DNA of 35,210 bases from Anaerolineales bacterium (GCA_020060625.1 JAGUZU010000071.1:1-35210), one strand, 5' to 3'. Positions 24,130 to 33,203 are shown, numbered from the stretch's first letter. Made by a program: numbers and translations. Notes: generated by a model from the letters alone, not told the origin.

Positions 24130-24585
24130 TCAATCAATGTCATTATACGTCCAATACCTGTTGACGAAATAATTCCATAACATGACGATGCCGATGGCAA
24201 TGGCAAGAGTGAAATTCTTGGCGTAGAACTCGGCGGTGAGATAGGTCGTATGAAACGCCGCTTCGACAAAACGCAACAGCGGCGGTTCGAAAAAATGCAG
24301 GATGGGAATGCGAATCGCAACTCCCGCCGCATTGACCAGGAAGAACATTCCGAGCTGACCGATCAGCGGGCGCGAGCGCGATTCGGGATATGTCCATACC
24401 CGGTTCCATGTGAAGTTGCTGAGGACCGCGCAGATAAATGAGATCGTCCCTGCGGCGACGAGGGAGAGATGAAATATCCAGTGGGAGAGCAGGTTCATGA
24501 CGCCGAAGTCAATTGCCGCGCCGAGCGCGCCCACCAGCGCAAACTTGACGAACCGGTTTCGTTCCTTCGTGTTCGTCAGGATCAT
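24130..24585 (-). CDS. gtrA: GtrA-family membrane protein
   Basis: The 151-residue protein has four membrane helices. The typical motifs are [20 protein letters not shown] (about 14-33), [11 protein letters not shown] (about 56-66) and the C-terminal [10 protein letters not shown]. GtrA-like proteins are thought to help flip undecaprenyl-linked sugars during modification of surface polysaccharides. It overlaps the downstream end of the UDP-glucuronate decarboxylase by four bases, tying it to sugar metabolism. Confidence 0.9.
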   Translation of the reverse strand: MILTNTKERNRFVKFALVGALGAAIDFGVMNLLSHWIFHLSLVAAGTISFICAVLSNFTWNRVWTYPESRSRPLIGQLGMFFLVNAAGVAIRIPILHFFEPPLLRFVEAAFHTTYLTAEFYAKNFTLAIAIGIVMLWNYFVNRYWTYNDID

Positions 24586-25541
24586 GCAAGTCCCAGCTTT
24601 TGTTTGAAGAATGGGACGGTACGTTTAATGCCTTCCTCCAGACTGACTTTCGGCTCCCATTTCAGAATTTCGCGCGCGCGGGTGATGTCGGGCTGGCGCC
24701 TTTGCGGGTCGCGTGTGCTGCGCGCATCTTCCATGAACGTGATGCCTGCTTGGTTTCCTGTGATCTTGTTGATGGCTTCCGCAAATTGCAGGATGGTCAT
24801 TTCATCCTGGTTCCCGATGTTGACCGGATAATGTTCGTCGGAGTAAAGCAGTTTGACGATCCCGTCTATCAGGTCGTCCACGTAGCAGAAGGAGCGGGTC
24901 TGACCGCCGTCGCCGTACACGGTGAGCGGCTGACCGAGCAGCGCCTGTTTCAGCAGGTTTGGAAGCGCGCGCCCGTCCTCCAAGTCCATGCGCGGACCGT
25001 ATGTGTTGAAAATGCGCACGATACTGGTATTGACGCCATGAAAACGGTGATACGCCATCGTGAGCGATTCGGCGAAGCGCTTGGCTTCGTCATAGACGGC
25101 GCGCTCGCCGATCGGGTCCACGTTGCCGGGGTAGGATTCGGTTTGCGGGTGGACTTCCGGGTCGCCGTAAATTTCGCTGGTGGAAGCCAGCAGAAAGCGC
25201 GAACCTTCGCGCCGGGCAATGCCAAGACAATTATGCGTGCCGAGCGCCCCAGCCTTCATCGTCTGGATGGGCAGGTTGAAATACCCCGATTTGGACTGAG
25301 GGTTTGGGCTGGCAGGCGAAGCGAAGTGTAAAATGGCGTCCACCTTGCCCGGCACAAAAATATAATTCGACACATCCCGCTTGTAGAACGAAAAATTTTC
25401 GTTATCGGCAAGGTGCGCAATGTTGTCGGGACTGCCGGTGATGAAGTTATCCATCCCGATCACTTCATGTCTTTCCGAAAGCAATCGGTCGCACAAATGG
25501 GAACCGAGAAATCCCGCCGCGCCAGTGATCAATATTCGCAT
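24582..25541 (-). CDS. UDP-glucuronate decarboxylase (UXS), SDR family
   Basis: The 319-residue protein converts UDP-glucuronate to UDP-xylose. The NAD-binding motif is GAAGFLG (7-13). T121/S122-E123 and Y150xxxK154 (YDEAK) form the catalytic set. [20 protein letters not shown] (about 129-148) matches the UXS-specific stretch. The start is the ATG at 25541, with AGAGGAAA about eight bases upstream; the frame is open 13 codons further without support. It is followed by GtrA and lies in the envelope run, so it probably supplies UDP-xylose for surface glycan. Other SDR sugar epimerases are possible but fit less well. Confidence 0.9.
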   Translation of the reverse strand: MRILITGAAGFLGSHLCDRLLSERHEVIGMDNFITGSPDNIAHLADNENFSFYKRDVSNYIFVPGKVDAILHFASPASPNPQSKSGYFNLPIQTMKAGALGTHNCLGIARREGSRFLLASTSEIYGDPEVHPQTESYPGNVDPIGERAVYDEAKRFAESLTMAYHRFHGVNTSIVRIFNTYGPRMDLEDGRALPNLLKQALLGQPLTVYGDGGQTRSFCYVDDLIDGIVKLLYSDEHYPVNIGNQDEMTILQFAEAINKITGNQAGITFMEDARSTRDPQRRQPDITRAREILKWEPKVSLEEGIKRTVPFFKQKLGLA

Positions 25542-25560
25542 GATATTTCCTCTTGTTTGA

Positions 25561-27144
25561 TTATTTCCAGTCAATTTCACCGATCAGCCCATCTCCGGTG
25601 ATCTGGTTTGCATCGCCGTTTTCGCCATCCACCAGCCAGAGATTGCCTTGATAAACAATTGCTATAAAGTTTCGACCCGCCTCCCCGGATGCCGGCGACC
25701 AGACGGGAACCTGCGGCTCGATGCCGTTCGCATCCACGGGCGGGAAAAGCATTCTCCGGTTCGAGCCGTCGCGGTCCATCACCATCAGACGGTAGCGGCT
25801 GGTATTGCTTTGCTCGATGAATATGGATTGTAAAAACGCCACTTGGAAGGAATCTTCCTGTCCGATTGAGCGGATGGGTGACACGGAAGGATAGGAGAAC
25901 ATCCCCGCCGATTCGACAATGGACACTGACGCCTCATTACTAAACGAGACGGCTGAGAGGTCGAAATAAGGCGACTCCTCGCCGGAAATGGGCGCCGGAG
26001 CCGGGGCATGGCTGACGAAGTATAAACTGTTTCCATCCGCGCCCCAGGCGATGGGGGGAATCCACGCCCAGTCGCTGTGGGTGTTGAAGGGCGTGATCTC
26101 CAGCATGGGCTTGAGATAGCCGCCATCCTGATCCACCAGACCAATGCCATCGGGTCTTGCGTATGCCAGCCTGCCGTCGGGCGCATAAGCGAAGGACATG
26201 CCCCACCATCCATACACGCCGCCGCTGTTCGGATGCAGCAGCCTGCGCGGAGCGCCGCCTGTGATGCTGACGCGGTACAGGTCGTTATTTGCCTGCCAGC
26301 CGGGCGCGGCGCTGCGCGGCTCGACGGTGGAATACGCCACCGAATTCGAGCCGGGAATCCACGCCGCAAAATGGACGACATTCTTTGCCTGCAACGAGAT
26401 CAACTTCGGGTCGAGGTTTCTCGTTCGCACTGCCCAAAGCGTGTTGATTTCCTGATCGGCGGGTTTGGTTGATTTGCGTGTAAAGACCAGGTATTCGCCG
26501 TTGGGCGAAAGCGTGAAGATGCGCCCGTCCAGATCGCCCGTGCCGACGATGACGCGGCGGTTTGCTGTCGAGCCTTCCATGATCCATGCGTTGCCGCCCG
26601 AAAGATATGCCAGCGTGCCGGGAATATCCAGCGGCGCATAGGCGGATTGCGCGCCAACCATGACGATTTCCGGCAGCGCTTCCTTCAAAACAGCCGATTT
26701 TACAACCGTTCTGCTGATTTCCACGCCGTCTTCGAGAATGATTCTGTAGGTTATATCTTCCAGTCCGTTCACGCCGGATTGGACAAGCCTTGTTTCACCT
26801 TCGGGCAGGGTTTCATTGCGGATGACCTGCCGTTCGGATGGGATGATCTTTTGCTCGGTCTCGAACTTTTCTTCGACGCGCGTGAGGGCGATGGTGTCGC
26901 CGTCGTTGACGATTGCGTAGAAGGGAGGTTCGGCGCGGTCAAGATTCCCTGCCGCGATGCCGGCGCTTTGCAATGCCTGCGAGACTGTGCTTCCCGATGG
27001 CACATCGGTTTGCTGGCTTGTTCCGTCCGCGATGATGGTGACGGTGATGTCGCTGCCGATCTGCGGGGAGCGGCAGGAAGCAGCCAGCGAGGCAACAAAT
27101 ATAATGGCGGCAAACAGGCGCGGGCGGAGTCCGAGGCGGGGCAT
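25561..27144 (-). CDS. Lipoprotein with DUF348, G5 and beta-propeller repeats
   Basis: The 527-residue protein has a signal peptide with lipobox LAASC (lipidated Cys at 24). Residues 30-90 look like a YabE-type DUF348 module and 93-165 are a clear G5 domain ([20 protein letters not shown], then [18 protein letters not shown]). The rest has TolB/PD40-like repeats ([45 protein letters not shown]). G5 domains bind cell-surface glycans; the propeller suggests protein contacts. It is likely anchored to the outer face of the membrane. The G5-plus-propeller combination is unusual as far as I know. The next lipoprotein gene lies just upstream. Confidence 0.88.
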   Translation of the reverse strand: MPRLGLRPRLFAAIIFVASLAASCRSPQIGSDITVTIIADGTSQQTDVPSGSTVSQALQSAGIAAGNLDRAEPPFYAIVNDGDTIALTRVEEKFETEQKIIPSERQVIRNETLPEGETRLVQSGVNGLEDITYRIILEDGVEISRTVVKSAVLKEALPEIVMVGAQSAYAPLDIPGTLAYLSGGNAWIMEGSTANRRVIVGTGDLDGRIFTLSPNGEYLVFTRKSTKPADQEINTLWAVRTRNLDPKLISLQAKNVVHFAAWIPGSNSVAYSTVEPRSAAPGWQANNDLYRVSITGGAPRRLLHPNSGGVYGWWGMSFAYAPDGRLAYARPDGIGLVDQDGGYLKPMLEITPFNTHSDWAWIPPIAWGADGNSLYFVSHAPAPAPISGEESPYFDLSAVSFSNEASVSIVESAGMFSYPSVSPIRSIGQEDSFQVAFLQSIFIEQSNTSRYRLMVMDRDGSNRRMLFPPVDANGIEPQVPVWSPASGEAGRNFIAIVYQGNLWLVDGENGDANQITGDGLIGEIDWK

Positions 27145-27163
27145 GTCGGGTATAATCCAGCCG

Positions 27164-27733
27164 CTATTTAATGCGTCCCGTCAATGTCATGATTCCGTCT
27201 GCGATGGAGATCGCTTCCAAACGAAAGCCGACAGCGACCGGACCAAGCGTGCCTGTGAATGCCTCGTCTATGATGGCGGTCATGGCGGAGTTGATGCCCT
27301 CTGGCGCGGGGAAGGGACCGAAGTCGGCGGATGCGATCTCGATCTTTGGCTTTCCGGTTGTCTCATCCACGCCGACGTTCATGGTGATGAGCATGTTTGC
27401 AGTGAACCAGCCGCGTGTGATTTTGCCGTACATTTGCATTTGACCGTTGCGCAGGATGATCTGCGGGTCGGTGAATGGCGGGTTGGCTTGCTGCGCCATT
27501 TTATCCGCCAGGTAGGATGTGAGCTGGCTTTCCGTGATCTGCAAGGTGACGAAGCCTGTTTCGGCTCCTGCAATGAGCGCCTGTTCGATCTGCTCGCGCA
27601 TGGTCAACACTTCCTCGCCGGAAACGGATACGGTTTGGGCAGGGTACTCCGGTCCGCCGGCGAATATGGAACACGCCAGCGATGCAAGCGCGAGCGACGC
27701 AATGAGAAGGTAAAAGCTTGATTTTTTTGTCAT
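27164..27733 (-). CDS. Small lipoprotein, unknown function
   Basis: The 189-residue protein has a signal peptide with lipobox LASLAC (lipidated Cys at 21). A beta-rich domain without known motif follows (LQITESQLTSYLADKMAQQ and GFRLEAISIADGIMTLTGRI). It looks like an LPS/lipid-binding 'LolA-shaped' or DUF-type exported protein, but I do not assign a family. It is divergent from scpB; its extended -10 overlaps the scpB start. Confidence 0.75.
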   Translation of the reverse strand: MTKKSSFYLLIASLALASLACSIFAGGPEYPAQTVSVSGEEVLTMREQIEQALIAGAETGFVTLQITESQLTSYLADKMAQQANPPFTDPQIILRNGQMQMYGKITRGWFTANMLITMNVGVDETTGKPKIEIASADFGPFPAPEGINSAMTAIIDEAFTGTLGPVAVGFRLEAISIADGIMTLTGRIK

Positions 27734-27773
27734 AATTTATGTCTTGGGTCTTCCAAACTTTTTAAGCGGAGCA

Positions 27774-27784
27774 ATTATAGCATG
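27774..27784 (-). promoter_or_regulatory. Extended -10 promoter of the small lipoprotein gene
   Basis: Minus-strand CATGCTATAAT (complement of 27774-27784) gives an extended -10 element about 40 bases before the lipoprotein ATG. On the other strand the same bases contain the scpB start codon (27782-27784), so the two genes compete for this site. Confidence 0.55.
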
Positions 27785-28351
27785 AGCGACTCTCAATCCC
27801 TTTCGAATAATGAACTGAGCCTTGCGGCGAAAATCGAGGCAATGTTGTTCGTTTCTGCGGAGCCTGTGCCTGTTAATCAACTGGCGCAGGCGTTGGATGT
27901 GACTCCTTCGGTGGTGGAGCGCGGGCTCAAGGAACTCGGCGATTCACTCCTGACCCGGGGGCTGCGTCTGCAACGAAATGCCGGGCGCGCGCAGTTGACC
28001 ACCGCCGCCGAACTCGCAGCGCTTGTGGAGAAATTCCTCGGCTTGGAGGCGGTGACGCATCTCAGCCGCGCCGCATTGGAGACGCTTGCCATCATTGCGT
28101 ATCAACAACCGGTCACACGTCCGCAGGTGGATTCGGTGCGCGGCGTGAACAGCGACGGTATGATGAAGAGCCTGCTGAGCAAGGGTTTGATTCAAGAGGC
28201 GGGGCGGGCGGATGGTCCGGGTCGCCCGATTTTGTACTCTACCACGCCGGAGTTTTTGCAACATTTCGGTTTGAATTCAATCATGGAACTGCCCCCGCTT
28301 GCCGTCCCGACGGAGCCGGAGCAGGAACAATCGGAACTTTTGAAAGGATAG
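27782..28351 (+). CDS. scpB: Chromosome segregation/condensation protein ScpB
   Basis: The 189-residue ScpB (kleisin partner) of the SMC-ScpAB condensin has two winged-helix domains: LAAKIEAMLFVSAEPVPVNQ at the N-terminus and LAIIAYQQPVTRPQVDSVRG (about 104-123), the family signature. It acts in the cytoplasm with SMC and ScpA; scpA is not in the window. It is followed by a pseudouridine synthase gene 8 bases later, the common scpB-rluB pairing. GGAG lies 11 bases before the ATG, a rather long spacing. Confidence 0.95.
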   Translation: MSDSQSLSNNELSLAAKIEAMLFVSAEPVPVNQLAQALDVTPSVVERGLKELGDSLLTRGLRLQRNAGRAQLTTAAELAALVEKFLGLEAVTHLSRAALETLAIIAYQQPVTRPQVDSVRGVNSDGMMKSLLSKGLIQEAGRADGPGRPILYSTTPEFLQHFGLNSIMELPPLAVPTEPEQEQSELLKG

Positions 28352-28359
28352 CGCTTGTA

Positions 28360-29115
28360 ATGCAGGAACGATTGCAGAAATTGCTGGCTCAGGCTGGATA
28401 CGGTTCGCGCCGCGCGTGCGAGGTCTTTATTACTGAAGGGCGCGTGCGCGTGAATGGCAAGGTTGCGGCGCTGGGGCAGAAGGCAGACCCGGCTGTGGAC
28501 AAGATCGCAGTGGACGGAAAGCCTCTCGCAAAAAAGGAGTCTTTGACTTATATCGCGTTGTACAAGCCGCGCAACGTGCTTTCCGCGGCAGAGGGACAGG
28601 ACGACAGGCGTGTTGTGCGTGATTTGATTCCGCTTGAAGGGCATTTGTATCCCGTCGGGCGGCTGGATTACGACTCGGAGGGATTGATTCTGATGACCAA
28701 CGATGGCGAGTTGACAAATAAGCTGACTCACCCCAGATATGGTCACGAAAAGGAATATCGGGTGCTGGTCGCGCGCCGCCCGGACGAGGAACAGCTTGGA
28801 GCGTGGCGGAGAGGCGTCGTGTTGACGGATGGAAGCAAGACCGCGCCCGCAGACGTCCGCTTCCTGTCCGCTTCCGGCAAAGGCGCGTGGATACAGGTCA
28901 TCATGGGGGAGGGGAAGAAGCGTCAGATTCGCGAAGTGGGTAAACTGTTGGGGTTGCCCGTCGTACGCATCATCCGAATGCGGATCGGGACATTAAAGCT
29001 GGGGAATCTGAAACCGCGTCAATGGCGGTATTTGACGGAAGAGGAAGTGCGCGAGTTAAAGGGAGGAAAGACCCCGAAGATCGAACAAAAGGCGCGTACA
29101 AAAAGACCGAAATAA
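28360..29115 (+). CDS. rluB: 23S rRNA pseudouridine synthase, RluB/RsuA family
   Basis: The 251-residue protein has an S4 RNA-binding domain (1 to about 60: LQKLLAQAGYGSRRACEVFI) and a pseudouridine synthase domain with YPVGRLDYDSEGLILMTNDG (98-117); the catalytic Asp is D103. The C-terminus is Lys/Arg-rich. By similarity it modifies 23S rRNA near U2605, though RluE/RsuA specificities are possible. It forms a unit with scpB and ends before a bidirectional terminator. Confidence 0.92.
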   Translation: MQERLQKLLAQAGYGSRRACEVFITEGRVRVNGKVAALGQKADPAVDKIAVDGKPLAKKESLTYIALYKPRNVLSAAEGQDDRRVVRDLIPLEGHLYPVGRLDYDSEGLILMTNDGELTNKLTHPRYGHEKEYRVLVARRPDEEQLGAWRRGVVLTDGSKTAPADVRFLSASGKGAWIQVIMGEGKKRQIREVGKLLGLPVVRIIRMRIGTLKLGNLKPRQWRYLTEEEVRELKGGKTPKIEQKARTKRPK

Positions 29116-29184
29116 CGTAAATTGTCACCTTGGATTGGAGAATCTTCCCAATTTGTTGGAATGCAGTAACTTGGGTGAAATAAT

Positions 29185-29217
29185 AAAAAAAACCGTTGCA
29201 TGGCGCAACGGTTTTTT
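29185..29217. terminator. Bidirectional terminator between rluB and the CBS gene
   Basis: AACCGTTGC (29191-29199) and GCAACGGTT (29205-29213) form a perfect 9-bp stem with the loop ATGGC. A-runs and T-runs on either side lengthen the stem and give T-rich tails on both strands. It lies between convergent genes. Confidence 0.9.
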
Positions 29218-29225
29218 GGTTTGTA

Positions 29226-29867
29226 TTAACTCTGGCGGATATCCCAGAACTTCTTTACGACCTTCGATAATGCGTTGGTGACGCTGTTTTTCGTCATACC
29301 TTCAACCTTGAAGGTAATGATTCGGGTGCCGGAATCCGGTCCTGAGAACATGCCAAAAGCGATGAAGTTTCCGCCAGCCTGGGCAATGGCTTTGGTGACC
29401 TTTGCCAGCTGCCCGGGCTTTTCTTCGATCAGCGCGGTCACGCGGAGCGCTTTGGTGCGCGCGCCCATCAACTCGAAGAAAATTTTGAACAGATCCGTTT
29501 CTGTGATCATGCCCGCCACTTTTCCGGAGCGCATCACCGGCATGCCGCCAATTTTCTTGTCTGCCATGATGCGGGCGGCTTCCTCGATGGGTGTATCCAC
29601 GTCAACGGTGATGACTTTTTTCGTCATGACGTGCTTTACCAATACCTTGCTCAGCAGGTAGTTCATTTCCCAAACGCTCAGGCTGGTGGCGGGGGAGGGA
29701 GAGGCGTTCAATAAGTCGCTCTCCGAGACGATGCCGAACATTTTCCCATTCTTTACAACCGGCGCGCGGCGGATGTTTTCCTTTCGAAACATAGCCAGCG
29801 CGTCGTGGACGGGCGTATCCGGCGAGACGGTAATAACCGGGTGGGACATTCTTTCACCGACAAACAT
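29226..29867 (-). CDS. CBS-pair plus ACT domain protein (AcuB-like)
   Basis: The 213-residue protein has two CBS domains (about 1-55 and 78-135: IRRAPVVKNGKMFGIVSESD and KKIGGMPVMRSGKVAGMITE). A C-terminal ACT domain follows (VTALIEEKPGQLAKVTKAIA and the rest to about 205). It resembles AcuB-type proteins and should sense adenine nucleotides (CBS) and perhaps an amino acid (ACT). The start is the ATG at 29867, preceded by GGAGG; an upstream TTG codon is less likely. A perfect inverted repeat overlaps its -10 box, suggesting a repressor site. Confidence 0.9.
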   Translation of the reverse strand: MFVGERMSHPVITVSPDTPVHDALAMFRKENIRRAPVVKNGKMFGIVSESDLLNASPSPATSLSVWEMNYLLSKVLVKHVMTKKVITVDVDTPIEEAARIMADKKIGGMPVMRSGKVAGMITETDLFKIFFELMGARTKALRVTALIEEKPGQLAKVTKAIAQAGGNFIAFGMFSGPDSGTRIITFKVEGMTKNSVTNALSKVVKKFWDIRQS

Positions 29868-29902
29868 GGTTACCTCCAAATGGTATGAAACTTAGTTAGT
29901 GA

Positions 29903-29924
29903 AATTTGTTACAAACAAATTATA
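29903..29924 (-). promoter_or_regulatory. Promoter -10 and operator-like inverted repeat of the CBS-ACT gene
   Basis: Minus-strand TATAAT is the complement of 29919-29924. AATTTGTT (29903-29910) and AACAAATT (29914-29921) form a perfect 8-bp inverted repeat with a three-base spacer, overlapping the -10 box by three bases and the likely start site. A bound regulator here would block transcription. I found no -35 box at the usual distance. Confidence 0.5.
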
Positions 29925-29969
29925 CGCACAAGAGTAAAAAGGGGTGTCATGATTTTGGAGTGTAAAAGG

Positions 29970-31328
29970 TCACTTGGCAAACTCCTTGATCACGCGCGCT
30001 GTGTGTTTGGCGTGCTGCAAGTATAAATCAATTCGGATATTTTCGTTGGGCGCGTGGGCTTTTGTGTCGGGGTAGCCCAAACCCATGGTCACGACGGGCA
30101 AGCCCAGGTCATGTACGAACGGGTAGCTGGGTCCCGATCCTCCCACCATCGGCACGATCTCCATCGGCGTATCGTAAACGTCTTCGGCAGTATCCACAAC
30201 GATCTTCACGAACGGACCATCTGGGTTGGTGCGCGCGGCAGGTTCGCCTCCGAGGAATTCGATCTTTACATCGCTGAACCCTTCGGCGTCGAGATGCGCG
30301 CGCAGTTTTTTTAAAATGTCTTCGGGCATTTGATTTGGCACGAGCCGGAAATCCACCTTTGCCGAAGCGAAGGCTGGCTGAACGGTTTTCGAGCCGGGTC
30401 CCTGATAGCCGCTGGTCAGCCCGCAGATGGTGCAGGTTGGCGTGAAGACCTCCTCCATTTTCAAATCCACGCCGCCTTTCAATCCTTTGATGAAGTCTTG
30501 AACGCCGTAACGCGATTTGTATTCCTCTTCCACATCGGGAAGTTTTGCCATCAGTTCGCGGTCTCGTTCAGAGGGCTGGACGATGTCATCGTAGAAGCCG
30601 GGGATGCGAACCGCCTCATCCTGACCTTTGAGGCTGTTCAACGCCCAGACAAGCCTCCACGCCGCATTCGGGAAGATGCTGCCGCCCAGCCCTGAGTGGA
30701 CATCCGTGCCGAGCGAAGTCACTGAAAGTTCCACATAGCAAATTCCGCGCAGACCGAGATATTGCATGGGTTTGTCGCGGTGATCCACGCCGCCGAATTC
30801 CCAGATGCAGGCGTCGGCTTTGAGTTTGTCCTTGTTTTTGCGGATGAAGTCATGCAAATGGACGCTTGCCGTCTCCTCCTCGCCTTCGATGATGAACTTG
30901 ATGTTACACGGAAGATCGCCTTCATCGTTTAAAATCGCGTCAATCGCATGCAGGCGGGACGTGAGATGCGCCTTGTCATCACTGACTCCGCGCCCAAACA
31001 TCCTGCCGTCCCGAATTTCTGGCTCGAAAGGCGGGCTTTCCCACAATTCCAGCGGTTCCGGCGGCTGGACATCGTAGTGGTTGTAGATAAGCAGGGTTTT
31101 GTCGCTTTTGCCTTTTCGTTCTGCAAACACAACCGGCGCTCCGTCCGTCGCCATGATCTCGGTCTTGAAGCCGCGCTTTTCCAGCATCTCCTTTACGAGA
31201 TTGGCGCATTCCTTCAATCCCAAATTCTGCGCGCTGATACTCGGTTGCGCGACGTAGCGTTTAAGTTCTTCGAGGTTTTGGTCGAGCATTTCATCTATAT
31301 AGGTGTCGATTTTTTCATACCCTTTCAT
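29970..31328 (-). CDS. M20 family dipeptidase
   Basis: The 452-residue zinc peptidase of the M20 (carnosinase/CPG2-like) family has HYDVQP with H84 and D86, GRGVSDDKA with bridging D117, and EGEEE (148-152) with the catalytic and metal-binding Glu. It has the inserted dimerisation domain, matching the longer dipeptidase type. It cleaves dipeptides in the cytoplasm. The start is the ATG at 31328, with AGGAG eight bases upstream. It follows the VTT gene after a hairpin. Confidence 0.93.
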   Translation of the reverse strand: MKGYEKIDTYIDEMLDQNLEELKRYVAQPSISAQNLGLKECANLVKEMLEKRGFKTEIMATDGAPVVFAERKGKSDKTLLIYNHYDVQPPEPLELWESPPFEPEIRDGRMFGRGVSDDKAHLTSRLHAIDAILNDEGDLPCNIKFIIEGEEETASVHLHDFIRKNKDKLKADACIWEFGGVDHRDKPMQYLGLRGICYVELSVTSLGTDVHSGLGGSIFPNAAWRLVWALNSLKGQDEAVRIPGFYDDIVQPSERDRELMAKLPDVEEEYKSRYGVQDFIKGLKGGVDLKMEEVFTPTCTICGLTSGYQGPGSKTVQPAFASAKVDFRLVPNQMPEDILKKLRAHLDAEGFSDVKIEFLGGEPAARTNPDGPFVKIVVDTAEDVYDTPMEIVPMVGGSGPSYPFVHDLGLPVVTMGLGYPDTKAHAPNENIRIDLYLQHAKHTARVIKEFAK

Positions 31329-31358
31329 GGTCGTCGCTCCTTTTTCTGATGATATGCA

Positions 31359-31387
31359 ACAGGTCACGCCTCAAAAGCGTGACCTGT
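31359..31387. repeat. Perfect hairpin between the VTT gene and M20 peptidase
   Basis: ACAGGTCACGC (31359-31369) and GCGTGACCTGT (31377-31387) form an 11-bp perfect stem with the loop CTCAAAA. It starts five bases after the VTT stop codon on the minus strand. No T-run follows, so it may shield the transcript end or act as a weak terminator. Confidence 0.7.
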
Positions 31388-31391
31388 CCGA

Positions 31392-32072
31392 TTATTCGTA
31401 AAAACCTGCGATCCACTCGATGGAATACGCGCCCGCGTAAGCGAACAGCGCCATCTTGATGACCTGACCGATCCAGCAGAAGAGCAGGAAACGCCAGAGT
31501 TTCATCTTTGCAATTCCCGCTGCCACCCCTGCAATGTCAAAAAACGGATTCGGGATGGCGGAAAGAATCAAAATCGCCCAGCCGCCGTACTTGTCTATCC
31601 ACGGACTGATCCTTTCATAGACATGTGTGCGTTCCACAACCGCCTGTCCGCTGAAGCCAGCCAGATAGCCGGATAACTCGCCAAGCGCGCCGCCTGTCCC
31701 TGCCGCGAGCGCAACGCCGATGGGATTGAACACGCTTCCCATCGCAAAGACAACCGCCACGCCCGGAGCCGGGAGGAAGACAGTCGCATTCGCCATCAAC
31801 GCCACAAGGAAAATGCCGGGATACCCGTAAACCGCAAATTCCTCCACCTGGTCACGGATGCTGTAAATGTACACCGTGATCCCGATGACGGCGGCAATCG
31901 CCAGAATCCGCAGGATATTTGTGGTCAGGTTTGTGACTGGCTTGAAGGTATGCAGGTTTGAAGTTCGCGGGCTGTCTTCTTTCTTCTTTCTTTTAACATA
32001 TTGCCCTTTTGCCGCCTTTGAACCTTTCAACCTGTCAACTTTGGAGCCTTTAACTTTCTTCGACGGTGACAC
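31392..32072 (-). CDS. VTT/DedA-like (TVP38) membrane protein
   Basis: The protein has up to 226 residues and about five membrane helices. The VTT (SNARE-associated/DedA) core is [20 protein letters not shown] followed by the Gly-rich [18 protein letters not shown] re-entrant region and [19 protein letters not shown]. Such proteins transport or flip lipid carriers. The N-terminal 45 residues ([18 protein letters not shown]...) come from a periodic repeat, so the GTG at 32072 is uncertain and the true start may be later. The frame overlaps the cyclophilin gene by 23 bases. Confidence 0.85.
   Translation of the reverse strand: MSPSKKVKGSKVDRLKGSKAAKGQYVKRKKKEDSPRTSNLHTFKPVTNLTTNILRILAIAAVIGITVYIYSIRDQVEEFAVYGYPGIFLVALMANATVFLPAPGVAVVFAMGSVFNPIGVALAAGTGGALGELSGYLAGFSGQAVVERTHVYERISPWIDKYGGWAILILSAIPNPFFDIAGVAAGIAKMKLWRFLLFCWIGQVIKMALFAYAGAYSIEWIAGFYE
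32016..32054. repeat. Periodic tract at the cyclophilin/VTT junction
   Basis: 8-nt units CTTTGAAC, CTTTCAAC, CTGTCAAC, TTTGGAGC and then CTTTAAC. The unit is one base longer than the heptads elsewhere (8 against 7). The cyclophilin stop codon (32050-32052) lies in it, and it encodes the [12 protein letters not shown] stretch of the VTT protein. Confidence 0.65.
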
Positions 32073-32559
32073 GGATGATCTTTACCGCGGGCGCATTCGC
32101 GTTGTTTGGGTCGCGTTCGGGAATGGACATCAATACATCCTCTCCCTCGACGATTTGACCGAAAACGGAATGCCTGCCATCCAGATGCGGCGTGGGCAGG
32201 TGGGTGATGAAGAACTGCGAGCCGTTTGTGCCGGGTCCGGCATTTGCCATCGAAAGGACGCCGCGCTTGTCATGCTTGAGGCTGGGGTGGAATTCATCCT
32301 GAAAGCGGTAGCCGGGTCCGCCCCTGCCGGTGCCGGTCGGGTCGCCGCCCTGTGCCATGAAATTGTTGATGACGCGGTGAAAGATGACGCCGTCATAAAA
32401 CCCCTCGCGCGCGAGGAACACAAAATTATTCACGGTCACGGGAGTCTTGTCCGCAAATAAGTCGATCACCATGGTTCCGTTGTCCGTTTCCATGCGCGCT
32501 TTATATTTCTTTTTTGGGTCTATCTGCATTTCGGGCGGGTTGCTCCATTGTTTTGTCAT
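32050..32559 (-). CDS. Cyclophilin-type peptidyl-prolyl isomerase
   Basis: The 169-residue cyclophilin has FHRVI (60-64), [12 protein letters not shown] (70-81), SQFFIT (114-119) and [10 protein letters not shown] (125-134). These include the active-site Arg62 and the hydrophobic pocket residues. Without a signal peptide it is cytoplasmic and accelerates proline isomerisation. The start is the ATG at 32559, with AGGAGAG about seven bases upstream. It lies 13 bases after udk, so they are co-transcribed. Confidence 0.95.
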   Translation of the reverse strand: MTKQWSNPPEMQIDPKKKYKARMETDNGTMVIDLFADKTPVTVNNFVFLAREGFYDGVIFHRVINNFMAQGGDPTGTGRGGPGYRFQDEFHPSLKHDKRGVLSMANAGPGTNGSQFFITHLPTPHLDGRHSVFGQIVEGEDVLMSIPERDPNNANAPAVKIIRVTVEES

Positions 32560-32572
32560 TATTCTCTCCTTT

Positions 32573-33196
32573 TTATTTGAGCAGGGTTTCAATTCTTGCA
32601 ACGACCATATCCAGCGCGGCAGTGTTGTGACCGCCCTCAGGGATGATCACATCCGCATAGCGCTTGGAAGGTTCCACAAATTCCAAATGCATCGGGCGAA
32701 CCGTCTGCATGTATTGCTTAATGACTGATTCAGTGCTGCGTCCGCGCTCGGTAATATCCCGGTAAAGGCGGCGGATGAAGCGGATGTCCGCATCGGTATC
32801 CACAAAGATTTTGACGTCGAAAAGCTTTCTCAATTCCGGCTCGGCAAAGATCAAAATCCCCTCCACCACAATAACGTTTCTGGGTGAAACGGTAAACGTC
32901 CTGCTGGTGCGGCTGTCGGTGGAGAAATCATAGATCGGCACCTCGATCGGTTTTCGCTCCCGCAGGGCAATGACGTGTTCGATCAACAGCCCGGTTTCAA
33001 GCGAATTTGGGTGATCGAAATTGATCTCCAAATGCTGTGTCGGCGGGAGCCCGCTTAAATCCTTGTAATATGAATCGTGTTGAAGATAGGCAATTCGATC
33101 CGCTCCCACTCGTTTCAGAATTTCCTGCGCGACGGTTGTTTTCCCGGACCCTGAGCCGCCCGCGATGCCGATGACGAGTGGAGTTTTTTGACTCAT
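32573..33196 (-). CDS. udk: Uridine kinase
   Basis: The 207-residue enzyme phosphorylates uridine and cytidine with ATP/GTP in pyrimidine salvage. The Walker A motif is GGSGSGKT (13-20), then [14 protein letters not shown] and [13 protein letters not shown] (typical Udk), and [10 protein letters not shown] in the lid region. No Shine-Dalgarno site; TATAAT is seven bases before the ATG, so the message is probably leaderless. It heads a udk-cyclophilin-VTT unit. Confidence 0.95.
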   Translation of the reverse strand: MSQKTPLVIGIAGGSGSGKTTVAQEILKRVGADRIAYLQHDSYYKDLSGLPPTQHLEINFDHPNSLETGLLIEHVIALRERKPIEVPIYDFSTDSRTSRTFTVSPRNVIVVEGILIFAEPELRKLFDVKIFVDTDADIRFIRRLYRDITERGRSTESVIKQYMQTVRPMHLEFVEPSKRYADVIIPEGGHNTAALDMVVARIETLLK

Positions 33197-33203
33197 GAGC
33201 GCG

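Noticed and set aside
27151-27156. Plus-strand TATAAT before the lipoprotein genes
   Set aside because: No plus-strand gene follows for 600 bases, so it is probably fortuitous.
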